This document shows positions 1 through 6,161 of a stretch of 7,817 nt of DNA, piece by piece. The stretch covers positions 1-7,817 of the forward strand of contig JAUVIY010000113.1 in the NCBI GenBank assembly GCA_030592625.1, written 5' to 3'. The notes under the pieces were generated by a model. The model was not told the origin of the DNA and did no database searches. It saw only the letters and a list, made by a program, of their open reading frames with translations. This stretch comes from Spirochaeta sp. Its GTDB lineage: Bacteria; Spirochaetota; Spirochaetia; DSM-2461. Both the position numbers and the translations under genes were made by a program. Positions within the stretch are counted from its first letter, which is position 1, and the number at the start of each line of letters is the position of its first letter.

Positions 1-247
1 CATTCACCGGATCGAATCTTTCCCGATCCTGCGGAATCCTTGCGGATTGACGTATTTGCCGAGGACTTTCCGAGGGGGAAGATGCCCGGGCTCTGTCTGA
101 AATACCACCTGACTCCCTTCGGTTCATAATTCTTATTGATACCGTATCCACTCTCAGTTCCACAGGCTTGTCGATTGTTGCTGCAACAAGCAGTATACCG
201 AGAACAAGGACATGAATAGCTGCAGATAAAAGAATCGGTTTAATCAA
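1..247 (-). CDS. TonB-like energy transducer, N-terminal part (cut by window edge)
   Basis: Eighty-two codons are visible, starting from a TTG one base after the exbD stop and running off the left edge. The protein begins MIKPILLSAAIHVLVLGILL: a short basic start, then one membrane anchor (about residues 5-25), then a polar region expected to lie in the periplasm. Ser8 and His12 form the SxxxH pattern found in the membrane anchor of TonB proteins, where the His is needed to couple to ExbB-ExbD. A GGGG about 7 nt upstream of the TTG can serve as ribosome binding site. TonB carries proton-motive energy from ExbB-ExbD to outer-membrane proteins. The Pro-rich spacer and C-terminal receptor-binding domain would lie outside the window, so the name rests on the anchor motif and on the position after exbB-exbD. 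TolA is the main alternative. Confidence 0.75.
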   Translation of the reverse strand, partial: MIKPILLSAAIHVLVLGILLVAATIDKPVELRVDTVSIRIMNRRESGGISDRARASSPSESPRQIRQSARIPQDRERFDPVN

Positions 248-248
248 A

Positions 249-662
249 TTAATCCCCGGTTCTGACGGTCTGCAGGGAAATGGATTCAAGTCCGGAAAGA
301 CGGACTCTATCCAGGGCCGCAACGGCTCTTCCATATGGAACAGCCTCATCGCCGCGGATAATGACTTCTACGGCTCCGGTTTCCAGGGCTTTCTCCCTGA
401 TTACAGCCGTTACCGATTCCCAGGCGACTTCTTCGCCGTCGATTGCCGTCGAACCATCCTGGCGAAGCGTGAGCACGATTCCAACAGCCTGTATATCCTC
501 CGAAGTTTTTGATTCGGGCAGGTTTACATCAAGATATTGCTCCTGCCTGAAACTGGTGTTTAACACGAAGAAGAGTGTGAGCAGGAAAATAATATCAATC
601 AGGGGCGTAAGAAGCGGGCCTCCGCTACGCCGACGCTGTCTTCGATTTTCTCTTACGCGCAT
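249..662 (-). CDS. exbD: ExbD/TolR-family biopolymer transport protein
   Basis: About 137 residues, the usual ExbD length. Domain order: a very basic cytoplasmic N-terminus (residues 1-13, RENRRQRRR), one membrane helix (about 20-36) and a periplasmic domain (about 43-132). The helix carries Asp23 in the sequence PLIDIIFLL, matching the proton-path Asp of ExbD/TolR. After it comes the family-like segment VNLPES. The start has two adjacent ATG codons (665 and 662). GGAG at 669-672 lies 3 nt from the first and 6 nt from the second, so I chose the second. The gene overlaps the end of exbB by 38 nt and is followed after one base by tonB. ExbD forms the plug of the ExbB pentamer in the inner membrane. 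TolR is not excluded by sequence alone, but the TonB-type anchor next door favours ExbD. Confidence 0.93.
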   Translation of the reverse strand: MRVRENRRQRRRSGGPLLTPLIDIIFLLTLFFVLNTSFRQEQYLDVNLPESKTSEDIQAVGIVLTLRQDGSTAIDGEEVAWESVTAVIREKALETGAVEVIIRGDEAVPYGRAVAALDRVRLSGLESISLQTVRTGD

Positions 663-1269
663 CATGTACTCCGGAAATGGACAGGCACTCTGTTACCACC
701 TCTTCCATCTGTTCGGCATGTCTGTCAACAACCGCTTCATAAAGGTGATAGGCCAACATGGCAGGAATCGCCACTGCCAGACCTGCCGCAGTCGTTACGA
801 GAGCCCGGGAGATACCGCCTGCAAGAACATAGGGATCGGAATTGCCGGTTTCGTTCATTCGGGAAAAAACCGTAATCATTCCTGAGACGGTCCCGAATAG
901 ACCCATCAGGGTGGCCACATTTCCGATACCGTTGAGAATCGGCAGATGGCGCTCCATTCTATCCAGATGCCGGTCGCGCAGAGTCTCCAATCGTTGTTTA
1001 TAAATTCGGGGGACCGTTCCGATCCTTGTCGTCAAGGCAAATGCCAGCAGTCCAATTGCCGGGCTCGAATCATTTTCTGAAAATTGATCCAAGATGTGAT
1101 CCGCGGGATACTTGCCGATTTTTACCAGAGCATTCGAGAGGACAGCCCCTGATCCCGGGCGTATTCTGTAGAAGTACAAGCCCCTTTCAATAATCACCCC
1201 TACTGCCGCTACGGACAGGAAGATGATAGGTGTGAGTATCAGCCAATTGGTACCGATCAGTTCGCTCAT
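625..1269 (-). CDS. exbB: ExbB/TolQ/MotA-family proton channel protein
   Basis: 214 residues, typical of ExbB/TolQ. Three membrane segments are visible: about 11-33, 111-136 and 148-178, with a cytoplasmic loop of about 75 residues between the first two. The signature region is complete: LFGTVSGMITVF (125-136) and ALVTTAAGLAVAIPAMLAY (156-174). Thr127 and Thr159/Thr160 correspond to the conserved pore-lining threonines of ExbB. The C-terminus is basic (RKRKSK). A longer reading from 1314 exists, but ATG 1269 has GGAG 6 nt upstream and forms a TAATG junction with the stop of the barrel gene. That start also puts the first membrane helix at the usual place. The protein forms the pentameric inner-membrane channel that uses proton flow to drive ExbD and TonB. 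Confidence 0.95.
   Translation of the reverse strand: MSELIGTNWLILTPIIFLSVAAVGVIIERGLYFYRIRPGSGAVLSNALVKIGKYPADHILDQFSENDSSPAIGLLAFALTTRIGTVPRIYKQRLETLRDRHLDRMERHLPILNGIGNVATLMGLFGTVSGMITVFSRMNETGNSDPYVLAGGISRALVTTAAGLAVAIPAMLAYHLYEAVVDRHAEQMEEVVTECLSISGVHDARKRKSKTASA
669..672 (-). promoter_or_regulatory. Ribosome binding site of exbD
   Basis: GGAG on the minus strand, inside the exbB coding sequence. Its spacing is 3 nt to the ATG at 665 and 6 nt to the ATG at 662, which decides in favour of the second start. Because it lies within exbB, exbD initiation is probably coupled to translation of exbB. Confidence 0.6.
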
Positions 1270-2744
1270 TATTTTCTCCAGCCAAGTGAAAACTTCAGGG
1301 ATGGCATATCCCATGGTATTGCAGCGTATGCAAATGTTCCCATTTCCCAGCTTTCACTTGGAATCCAGTCAAAACCTATCCCCATTATCGGTTGTTCTCC
1401 CCTAATTCCGGGTAAATACCCGGCAAGAATCGCATCTTCCGAACCTACTTCAATGTATAGGACAGTTGAGTCTCCAGAGTATTCCAACTTGCTCTCCCAG
1501 ATATCAGTGTTGCCTTGTATCGAGATATCCCAGCTTCCTGAAATCTCAAATCGACGGGAACCGATGTTATAGCTGAAACCGGTAGAACCATAGAGGCGTT
1601 TGTCTTCGACCGTTGTTATGACACCATCAGTCCCTATTGTGAAAAGACCGTAGCTGTAAGAAATCTCAAGACGATAATCAATTCTGTTGGATCCACTTCG
1701 AATAAAACCCAGTCGGTATCGGGTATTTATCGGTATTTCGGGTACAAATCCGCTCAGTTTTTCCCTTCGGAAGGCAGTATCGACATAATGAGGAATTCCG
1801 ACATTCAATTTTGTATCAGCAAAGAAGCTGTAATCCGGTTTTGGATACCAGTGAATACTGAGAAACGGAGCGCCGATGATGCCCCTGTTGCCTGAGTATG
1901 CTGCATCGGCACCGGCGCTCAAGGTGAGTCTGGAACCGGGTAATCTGAGTCCCGAGGCAAGCGCAGCTCGAATCATTCCGTTCTTGTCTGCAGAAGAATA
2001 CCATCCTCCACCCTCGATTTCGCTGATTATCGACCACTCTGAATTACCGAGAGGTATATTAATATCCGTTCCCCCGAAACCTGACAGGCCGGGGTCCGAG
2101 AGGCCGTAGGCATGGAGTTCAAGGGAATATGAATCAGGCCGATCAATACCTCCATTCCAGTTCAGGCGTGCCGATCCATATGGAGTAAATCCAGCATCAT
2201 CCTTGACTCCAGCTCTGACATCGGCGGATAAGGCTCCTATGCGACCCCAATTGATTTCACCCGACCAGGGGCGAGGTCCCGTATCTGAAAACGGAACAAA
2301 AAACATTCCACCCAGGACGCCGAAACCGGGTATTGAAGCTTTCATCAGTGCATCGGCCCCTTCACGAATATCCACTTCCGCCCCGGCAGTCCAATGATTG
2401 AACTGCGGATGGATGAGTTCGGATTGGATTCTCATATTCCCCGGTATTGCGGTTGACTGCATGGATAATCCTGCGGGGATGCGCCCGGGCAATGTGTTCT
2501 GAGTTGCGGGAGAGAGCCCTGCAGCAAGGGGATACTGTCGCCGATATCGTGGCAGTTCCGGTATCCACTTTCCCGATATATCTGAGTAAACACCCGGTTG
2601 AGGAATATCCTGGCGTGCTCGTCTTGAGAGAACCAGATCGGGAAGTATAAAATCCTGTCCCGTAAGCGCGGTAGAGGTCAACAAAAACAGGATTGTGAGA
2701 TGTCGACGTACAATGGCCATACGGGGTGGACGGAAAGCTTGCAT
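1269..2744 (-). CDS. Exported protein, probable outer-membrane beta-barrel, family not recognised
   Basis: 491 residues from ATG 2744, or 483 from ATG 2720; neither has a strong ribosome binding site. The frame stays open back to 3041, but that part lies antisense to tmk. The N-terminus is a clear signal peptide: VRRH, then a hydrophobic core ILFLLTSTAL (about 18-27), with cleavage near residue 30. Residues 31-100 are Pro-rich and low in strand pattern. From about 115 to the end the sequence is a series of short amphipathic strands rich in Gly, Ser, Tyr and Trp with alternating polar and apolar residues, such as YRLEISYSYGLFTIG and RRFEISGSWDISIQG, ending SLKFSLGWRK. That is the look of a beta-barrel of perhaps 16-20 strands. 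No TonB plug domain is evident. As first gene of an operon with exbB-exbD-tonB, it may be the partner or substrate port of that motor; this is inference. Confidence 0.82.
   Translation of the reverse strand: MQAFRPPRMAIVRRHLTILFLLTSTALTGQDFILPDLVLSRRARQDIPQPGVYSDISGKWIPELPRYRRQYPLAAGLSPATQNTLPGRIPAGLSMQSTAIPGNMRIQSELIHPQFNHWTAGAEVDIREGADALMKASIPGFGVLGGMFFVPFSDTGPRPWSGEINWGRIGALSADVRAGVKDDAGFTPYGSARLNWNGGIDRPDSYSLELHAYGLSDPGLSGFGGTDINIPLGNSEWSIISEIEGGGWYSSADKNGMIRAALASGLRLPGSRLTLSAGADAAYSGNRGIIGAPFLSIHWYPKPDYSFFADTKLNVGIPHYVDTAFRREKLSGFVPEIPINTRYRLGFIRSGSNRIDYRLEISYSYGLFTIGTDGVITTVEDKRLYGSTGFSYNIGSRRFEISGSWDISIQGNTDIWESKLEYSGDSTVLYIEVGSEDAILAGYLPGIRGEQPIMGIGFDWIPSESWEMGTFAYAAIPWDMPSLKFSLGWRK
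1276..1279 (-). promoter_or_regulatory. Ribosome binding site that sets the exbB start
   Basis: GGAG followed by six bases and then the ATG at 1269, located in the last codons of the barrel gene. Together with the one-base TAATG stop/start overlap it supports the 214-residue ExbB over the 229-residue reading and indicates translational coupling between the two genes. Confidence 0.75.
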
Positions 2745-2790
2745 CGGCCCTATCTTAACTGAAAACTCAACTCGGCCGGAAGGAACATTG
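2745..2790. promoter_or_regulatory. Divergent intergenic region between barrel gene and tmk
   Basis: Only 46 bp separate the start of the minus-strand barrel operon from the tmk start. Promoters for both directions must lie here or reach into the two coding regions. I see no convincing sigma-70 pair with correct spacing. TAAGAT on the minus strand (2751-2756) could be a -10 box but has no good -35 partner. A CGGCCG palindrome lies at 2773-2778. Confidence 0.3.
2778..2784 (+). promoter_or_regulatory. Ribosome binding site of tmk
   Basis: GGAAGGA with a 6-nt spacing to the ATG at 2791. This fixes the start of tmk and excludes the longer upstream reading from 2695, which runs over the start of the divergent barrel gene. 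Confidence 0.75.
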
Positions 2791-3414
2791 ATGAATAGTA
2801 ATAGAGAATTGTGGAGGGGGCTTGTTGCCATCGAAGGTATCGATGGTGCCGGTACGACGACTCTATCCCGTAATCTGGGAGTGTCGATGAAGAAACTGGA
2901 CATCTCGTTTACAAAAGGATGTGAACCCACTGACGGGCCTGTCGGCAAGGTGATCAGAAATGCGCTGTCCGGACGGAAACCTGTGTTACCGAAGACTCTT
3001 GCCCTGCTGTTTTCCGCCGACAGGAGAGAACATCTGTACAATCCCGAAGGGATCCGTAAAGTTCTTGATTCCGGTCGGATCTATGTGACGGACCGTTATT
3101 TTTTTTCATCCCTTGCATATCAGTCTCTGGATGCGGAATGGGAATGGGTGGACCATCTTAACGGCGAATACCCCCTTCCGGGGCACCTTATCTATCTCGG
3201 TTTGCCTGTCGATGACGCATTGAAACGGATTTCGAGCCGTGGTTCGAGAGAAATCTTCGAAAAGGCCGACCTGCAGCTGAAAGTCTCAGAGTCATATATG
3301 AAATCAATCGATGCGTATAGAGATTCAGGAATGAAGATACTGGAACTTGATTCCCGCAGAAAGCCCAGCGAGGTATGTGAAGACGCAATGGATTTTCTGA
3401 AGGAACTCTTCTGA
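2791..3414 (+). CDS. tmk: Thymidylate kinase (dTMP kinase) with a non-canonical P-loop
   Basis: 207 residues, normal for bacterial Tmk, which phosphorylates dTMP to dTDP with ATP in the cytoplasm on the route to dTTP. Visible elements in order: the P-loop region AIEGIDGAGTTTLS (13-26), the dTMP-binding segment CEPTDGPVGKVIR (44-56), FSADRREHL (74-82), the DRY motif with SSLAYQ (101-111), and the LID with R146, R150 and R153 ahead of EIFEK, ending near Tyr169. The oddity is residue 22: the Walker A Lys (GxxxxGKT) is Thr, read from codon ACG. Everything else is intact, so I still call it a dTMP kinase. The segment around residue 44 reads EPTDGP rather than the REPGGT of enterobacterial enzymes. 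It diverges from the barrel operon and lies 88 bp upstream of an exported protein of unknown function. Confidence 0.92.
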   Translation: MNSNRELWRGLVAIEGIDGAGTTTLSRNLGVSMKKLDISFTKGCEPTDGPVGKVIRNALSGRKPVLPKTLALLFSADRREHLYNPEGIRKVLDSGRIYVTDRYFFSSLAYQSLDAEWEWVDHLNGEYPLPGHLIYLGLPVDDALKRISSRGSREIFEKADLQLKVSESYMKSIDAYRDSGMKILELDSRRKPSEVCEDAMDFLKELF

Positions 3415-3477
3415 TCGGGACTGAACCTTCACCGTTCTCCATAGGAGGCGGGGATTTCCTGAGGGCTTCAGCACCAG

Positions 3478-3497
3478 TGAATATATTCCGATATTCA
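3478..3497. repeat. Perfect inverted repeat upstream of the unknown exported gene
   Basis: TGAATAT, a 6-nt spacer, then ATATTCA: a perfect 7-bp dyad ending 5 bp before the ATG at 3503 and touching the AAGGG that would be its ribosome binding site. In DNA it has the size of an operator half-site pair. In RNA it would form a 7-bp AU-rich stem with a 6-nt loop beside the start region. Function is inferred from position only. Confidence 0.5.
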
Positions 3498-3502
3498 AAG
3501 GG

Positions 3503-4117
3503 ATGATGCTTCTCCGACGATTAATTATTCTCTCTTTATTCCTGCTTCTCTCTACTGGAAACCTTTTTTCATGGAAGGTTCAATACGCCGAACAGTTTTA
3601 CGAACTCTATCATCAACATCTGTACCGTTATCCCGAGGATGGAGCTGAGAACCTGTGGTATTTATCCATGGCTCTCCGTTCTCCTTTCGCCAATCCCCTG
3701 AATGCACTGGCCGAAATCGAAAATGAAAAAGAATGGGAGAAATACCGAAATCTTTTTTCTATGCACATGTACTTGCGAATCATTGACGAATATCTGGCAA
3801 TGGCCGCCAAGTATGATAAATTCAACGCTTATTTTTTCAATTACCCATGGAAATCAGCCAACCTTGACAGCCTGAGAACAGCGGAGAAGTATTATGGTTT
3901 GGCACTGGAATCCTGGGAACTCGCGCGTTCATATGGAGAAGTCGCAAGAGAGCCCAGGTTCCGCTGGATCGATCTGGACGAAATCCGGTATTGGGAAGAT
4001 GAAGCCTTCCGGATTGAAAACGGCGATCTTGATTACAGAGATATTATCAAGGCCCATCTTTCCAGACTCGAACGGGTACGTGATGAGTTCGAGTCAATGG
4101 ATTACGATACTTACTGA
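3503..4117 (+). CDS. Exported protein of unknown function, rich in Tyr and Trp
   Basis: I do not recognise this family. It has 204 residues from the first of two ATG codons. The N-terminus is a signal peptide: LLRR, then a hydrophobic core LIILSLFLLL (7-16), with probable cleavage near LFS-W24. No lipobox Cys is present, so it is probably periplasmic or surface-exposed and soluble. The mature part looks all-helical and charged, with many aromatic residues (about 19 Tyr and 7 Trp). Segments such as KEWEKYRNLFSMHMYLRIIDEY (77-98), AEKYYGLALESWELARSYGEV (127-147) and the acidic C-terminal helix HLSRLERVRDEFESMD (185-200) suggest a helical-repeat or TPR-like fold, without a match I can name. AAGGG abuts the first ATG, an unusually tight spacing. 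It lies 88 bp after tmk and ends 9 bp from the convergent queA stop. Confidence 0.85.
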   Translation: MMLLRRLIILSLFLLLSTGNLFSWKVQYAEQFYELYHQHLYRYPEDGAENLWYLSMALRSPFANPLNALAEIENEKEWEKYRNLFSMHMYLRIIDEYLAMAAKYDKFNAYFFNYPWKSANLDSLRTAEKYYGLALESWELARSYGEVAREPRFRWIDLDEIRYWEDEAFRIENGDLDYRDIIKAHLSRLERVRDEFESMDYDTY

Positions 4118-4126
4118 TAATCCCTT

Positions 4127-5152
4127 TCAGCGGATCAGCATCGCATCTCCATAGGAAAAAAACCGGTATCTTTCTTTTACAGCATCTTCATATGCTTTCA
4201 GCAAGCGTTCCCTACCGCAGAAAGCGGACACGAGCATCAGCAGACTTGAATTCGGTGTATGGAAATTCGTAAATAACTGGTCGACGACCCTGAACTCATA
4301 TCCGGGATAGATAAACAAGTCCGTCGAGCCTTCGCCGGTAACGGGTTCACTACCGTTCCAGGATGATTCAAGGGTTCGGACTGCCGTTGTACCGACTGCC
4401 AGAACATTCCGCCCTTCCCGTCTTGCCGATGCGACTCTGTCTGAAGTTTCCTGTGGTACCGAATACTTTTCGATATGCATTGGATGATCTTTGATGTTTT
4501 CTGTCCTGACAGGAGCGAATGTACCCGGACCCACCTGAAGTGTAACCCAGGCGGTTTCGACACCCTTTTCCTTCAGAGCACCGATAATCTCCGGTGTGAA
4601 ATGAAGACCCGCTGTCGGGGCGGCTGCCGAGCCCGTATTCCGGGCATAGACAGTCTGATAACGTTCCGCATCTTCCGGGTTGTCAGGCCGGCGCACATAG
4701 GGCGGGAGCGGTATATGACCATGGTCTTCAAACCAGGATTCAGATGGAATCTGATTCAGGCGCACCGTTCTCCTGTCACCGGCAGGTGCCCCGGTGATGG
4801 TACCCGTTATCTCACCGGGGAATAACCATATCTGTCCGATACGCTTTTTTTTTGCCTTGTCGACGATGCAGTCCCATTCACCCTCACTTGTCGGATTGAG
4901 AAAAAGAAACTCACCGCGGCCGCCGGTATCCGAATTCCTGGCGAATATTCTGGCTTTCCTTACCCTTGTGTCGTTGAAAACCATCAACGTTGCAGGGGTA
5001 ATCAGGGATGGCAGATCGCTGACGCTCATATGAGATGGCCTGCCGTTTCCCTGGCGGTCCATTACCATAAGACGACTGGTCCCCCTGACTTGAGGCGGCT
5101 CCTGGGCGATCAATTCCTCCGGGAGATTAAAGGAGAAAAGGCTGGTTTGCAT
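4127..5152 (-). CDS. queA: S-adenosylmethionine:tRNA ribosyltransferase-isomerase
   Basis: 341 residues, close to the usual 340-356. QueA transfers and rearranges the ribosyl part of S-adenosylmethionine onto 7-aminomethyl-7-deazaguanine in tRNA, giving epoxyqueuosine at the wobble position of GUN-anticodon tRNAs. Family motifs run the whole length: [13 protein letters not shown] (8-20), SRLMVMDR (26-33), [13 protein letters not shown] (59-71), GGRGEFLFL (77-85), [12 protein letters not shown] (178-189), [12 protein letters not shown] (205-216), HPMHIEKY (223-230), [10 protein letters not shown] (254-263) and [18 protein letters not shown] (294-311). ATG 5152 gives the standard N-terminus. 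A longer frame to 5272 lies inside ruvB and is rejected. The start overlaps the end of ruvB by 26 nt and has no good ribosome binding site, so coupled translation is likely. A run of nine A on the coding strand covers codons 100-103. Confidence 0.98.
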   Translation of the reverse strand: MQTSLFSFNLPEELIAQEPPQVRGTSRLMVMDRQGNGRPSHMSVSDLPSLITPATLMVFNDTRVRKARIFARNSDTGGRGEFLFLNPTSEGEWDCIVDKAKKKRIGQIWLFPGEITGTITGAPAGDRRTVRLNQIPSESWFEDHGHIPLPPYVRRPDNPEDAERYQTVYARNTGSAAAPTAGLHFTPEIIGALKEKGVETAWVTLQVGPGTFAPVRTENIKDHPMHIEKYSVPQETSDRVASARREGRNVLAVGTTAVRTLESSWNGSEPVTGEGSTDLFIYPGYEFRVVDQLFTNFHTPNSSLLMLVSAFCGRERLLKAYEDAVKERYRFFSYGDAMLIR

Positions 5153-6149
5153 TTGTGTCGGGTTTCCGCCCCAGATGCCGATAGGCAAGATCGGTGACGG
5201 TACGACCGCGGGGAGTCCGCTGAAGAAATCCTTTCTGTATAAGATACGGCTCGTAGAAATCCTCCAGGGCATCGATGCCCTCGCCGATGCTTATTGCAAG
5301 GGTTTCCGCACCGACAGGTCCGCCGCCATATCGGTCGATGATGGCAGCTAGAATACGTCTGTCCTGTTCTTCAAGTCCCTCAAGATCTATACGGAGCCTC
5401 TCCAATCCATTTTCAACAACGTGTCTGGTTACAAGCCCGGATCCTTCCACCTGTGCGAAGTCACGCATTCTCCGGAGCAGCCGGTTGGCGACCCGGGGGG
5501 TACCCCGACTGCAGCGTGCCAGTAATGCGGATGCGTTGTCATCAAAGCCGATGCCCAGTATACCGGCACTGCGTTTGACGATTCGGTTCAGTTCATCATG
5601 GCCGTAATAATCGATGCGGATAGTAATACCGAAGCGGCTGAACAGGGGGCTGGATATCCTTCCGGGCTTGGTTGTTGCCCCGACGAGGGTGAACGGCGGT
5701 ACCGGAATCCTGACGGTTCTGGCTGCAGGTCCCTGACCGATTATCCAGTCCAGCTCATAATCTTCCATTGCGATGTAAAGCATTTCCTCGATGACGGGTT
5801 TGAGCCTGTGAATCTCATCAATGAAGAAAACGGTTTTATCGGGTATGGTGGTCAGCAGGCCGGCCAGATCTTTGGGTTTATCCAGAGCCGGTGCACTGGT
5901 TACTTTGATTTCCGCACCCAGCTCATTGGCCATAATATTGGCCAGAGTGGTTTTACCCAGTCCCGGTGGACCGCTGATGAACACATGGTCCAGAGGCTCA
6001 TTTCGTTCCCTGGCGGCGGTAATAAATATGGAAAGATTGTCTTTGAGTTCTTTCTGACCCTGAAAATCCTGAAGGTATTTGGGCCTGATACCCGTATCGG
6101 CTATATCTTCACCAGGAGATGCATCGGGTATGAGCAGCTTATCGTCCAT
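5127..6149 (-). CDS. ruvB: Holliday junction branch-migration ATPase RuvB
   Basis: 340 residues, full length. RuvB forms hexameric AAA+ rings that pump DNA through the RuvA-bound Holliday junction. Visible in order: [12 protein letters not shown] (21-32), Walker [10 protein letters not shown] (60-68), Walker B with FFIDEIHRL (108-116), AMEDYELD (127-134), sensor 1 GATT (157-160), the arginine finger in SRFGI (Arg172, equivalent to E. coli Arg174), sensor 2 [12 protein letters not shown] (216-227) and the winged-helix end [16 protein letters not shown] (301-316). Around the finger it reads [16 protein letters not shown], where E. coli has TTRAGSLTSPLRDRFG; the finger itself is kept. ATG 6149 is preceded by AGGAG and AGAGG at suitable distances and lies 12 nt after the ruvA stop. 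The last codons overlap queA. Confidence 0.99.
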   Translation of the reverse strand: MDDKLLIPDASPGEDIADTGIRPKYLQDFQGQKELKDNLSIFITAARERNEPLDHVFISGPPGLGKTTLANIMANELGAEIKVTSAPALDKPKDLAGLLTTIPDKTVFFIDEIHRLKPVIEEMLYIAMEDYELDWIIGQGPAARTVRIPVPPFTLVGATTKPGRISSPLFSRFGITIRIDYYGHDELNRIVKRSAGILGIGFDDNASALLARCSRGTPRVANRLLRRMRDFAQVEGSGLVTRHVVENGLERLRIDLEGLEEQDRRILAAIIDRYGGGPVGAETLAISIGEGIDALEDFYEPYLIQKGFLQRTPRGRTVTDLAYRHLGRKPDTNANQPFLL

Positions 6150-6161
6150 ATGGCCTCTCTC

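Noticed and set aside
280..885. 201-codon plus-strand open frame opposite exbD and exbB
   Set aside because: It is fully antisense to two well-supported genes and its composition (Ser/Arg-rich) is that of a reverse-frame shadow.
2745..3041. Open frame extending the barrel gene upstream over tmk
   Set aside because: It lies antisense to tmk, shows no family character, and the signal peptide begins at 2744 or 2720, so the upstream part is a shadow of tmk.
3459..3471. CTGA-5-TCAG hairpin as a tmk terminator
   Set aside because: The stem has only 4 bp and is not followed by a T-run, so it does not support a terminator.
5153..5272. N-terminal extension of queA
   Set aside because: The extra 40 residues come from ruvB read in another frame; QueA proteins begin at the [14 protein letters not shown] N-terminus.
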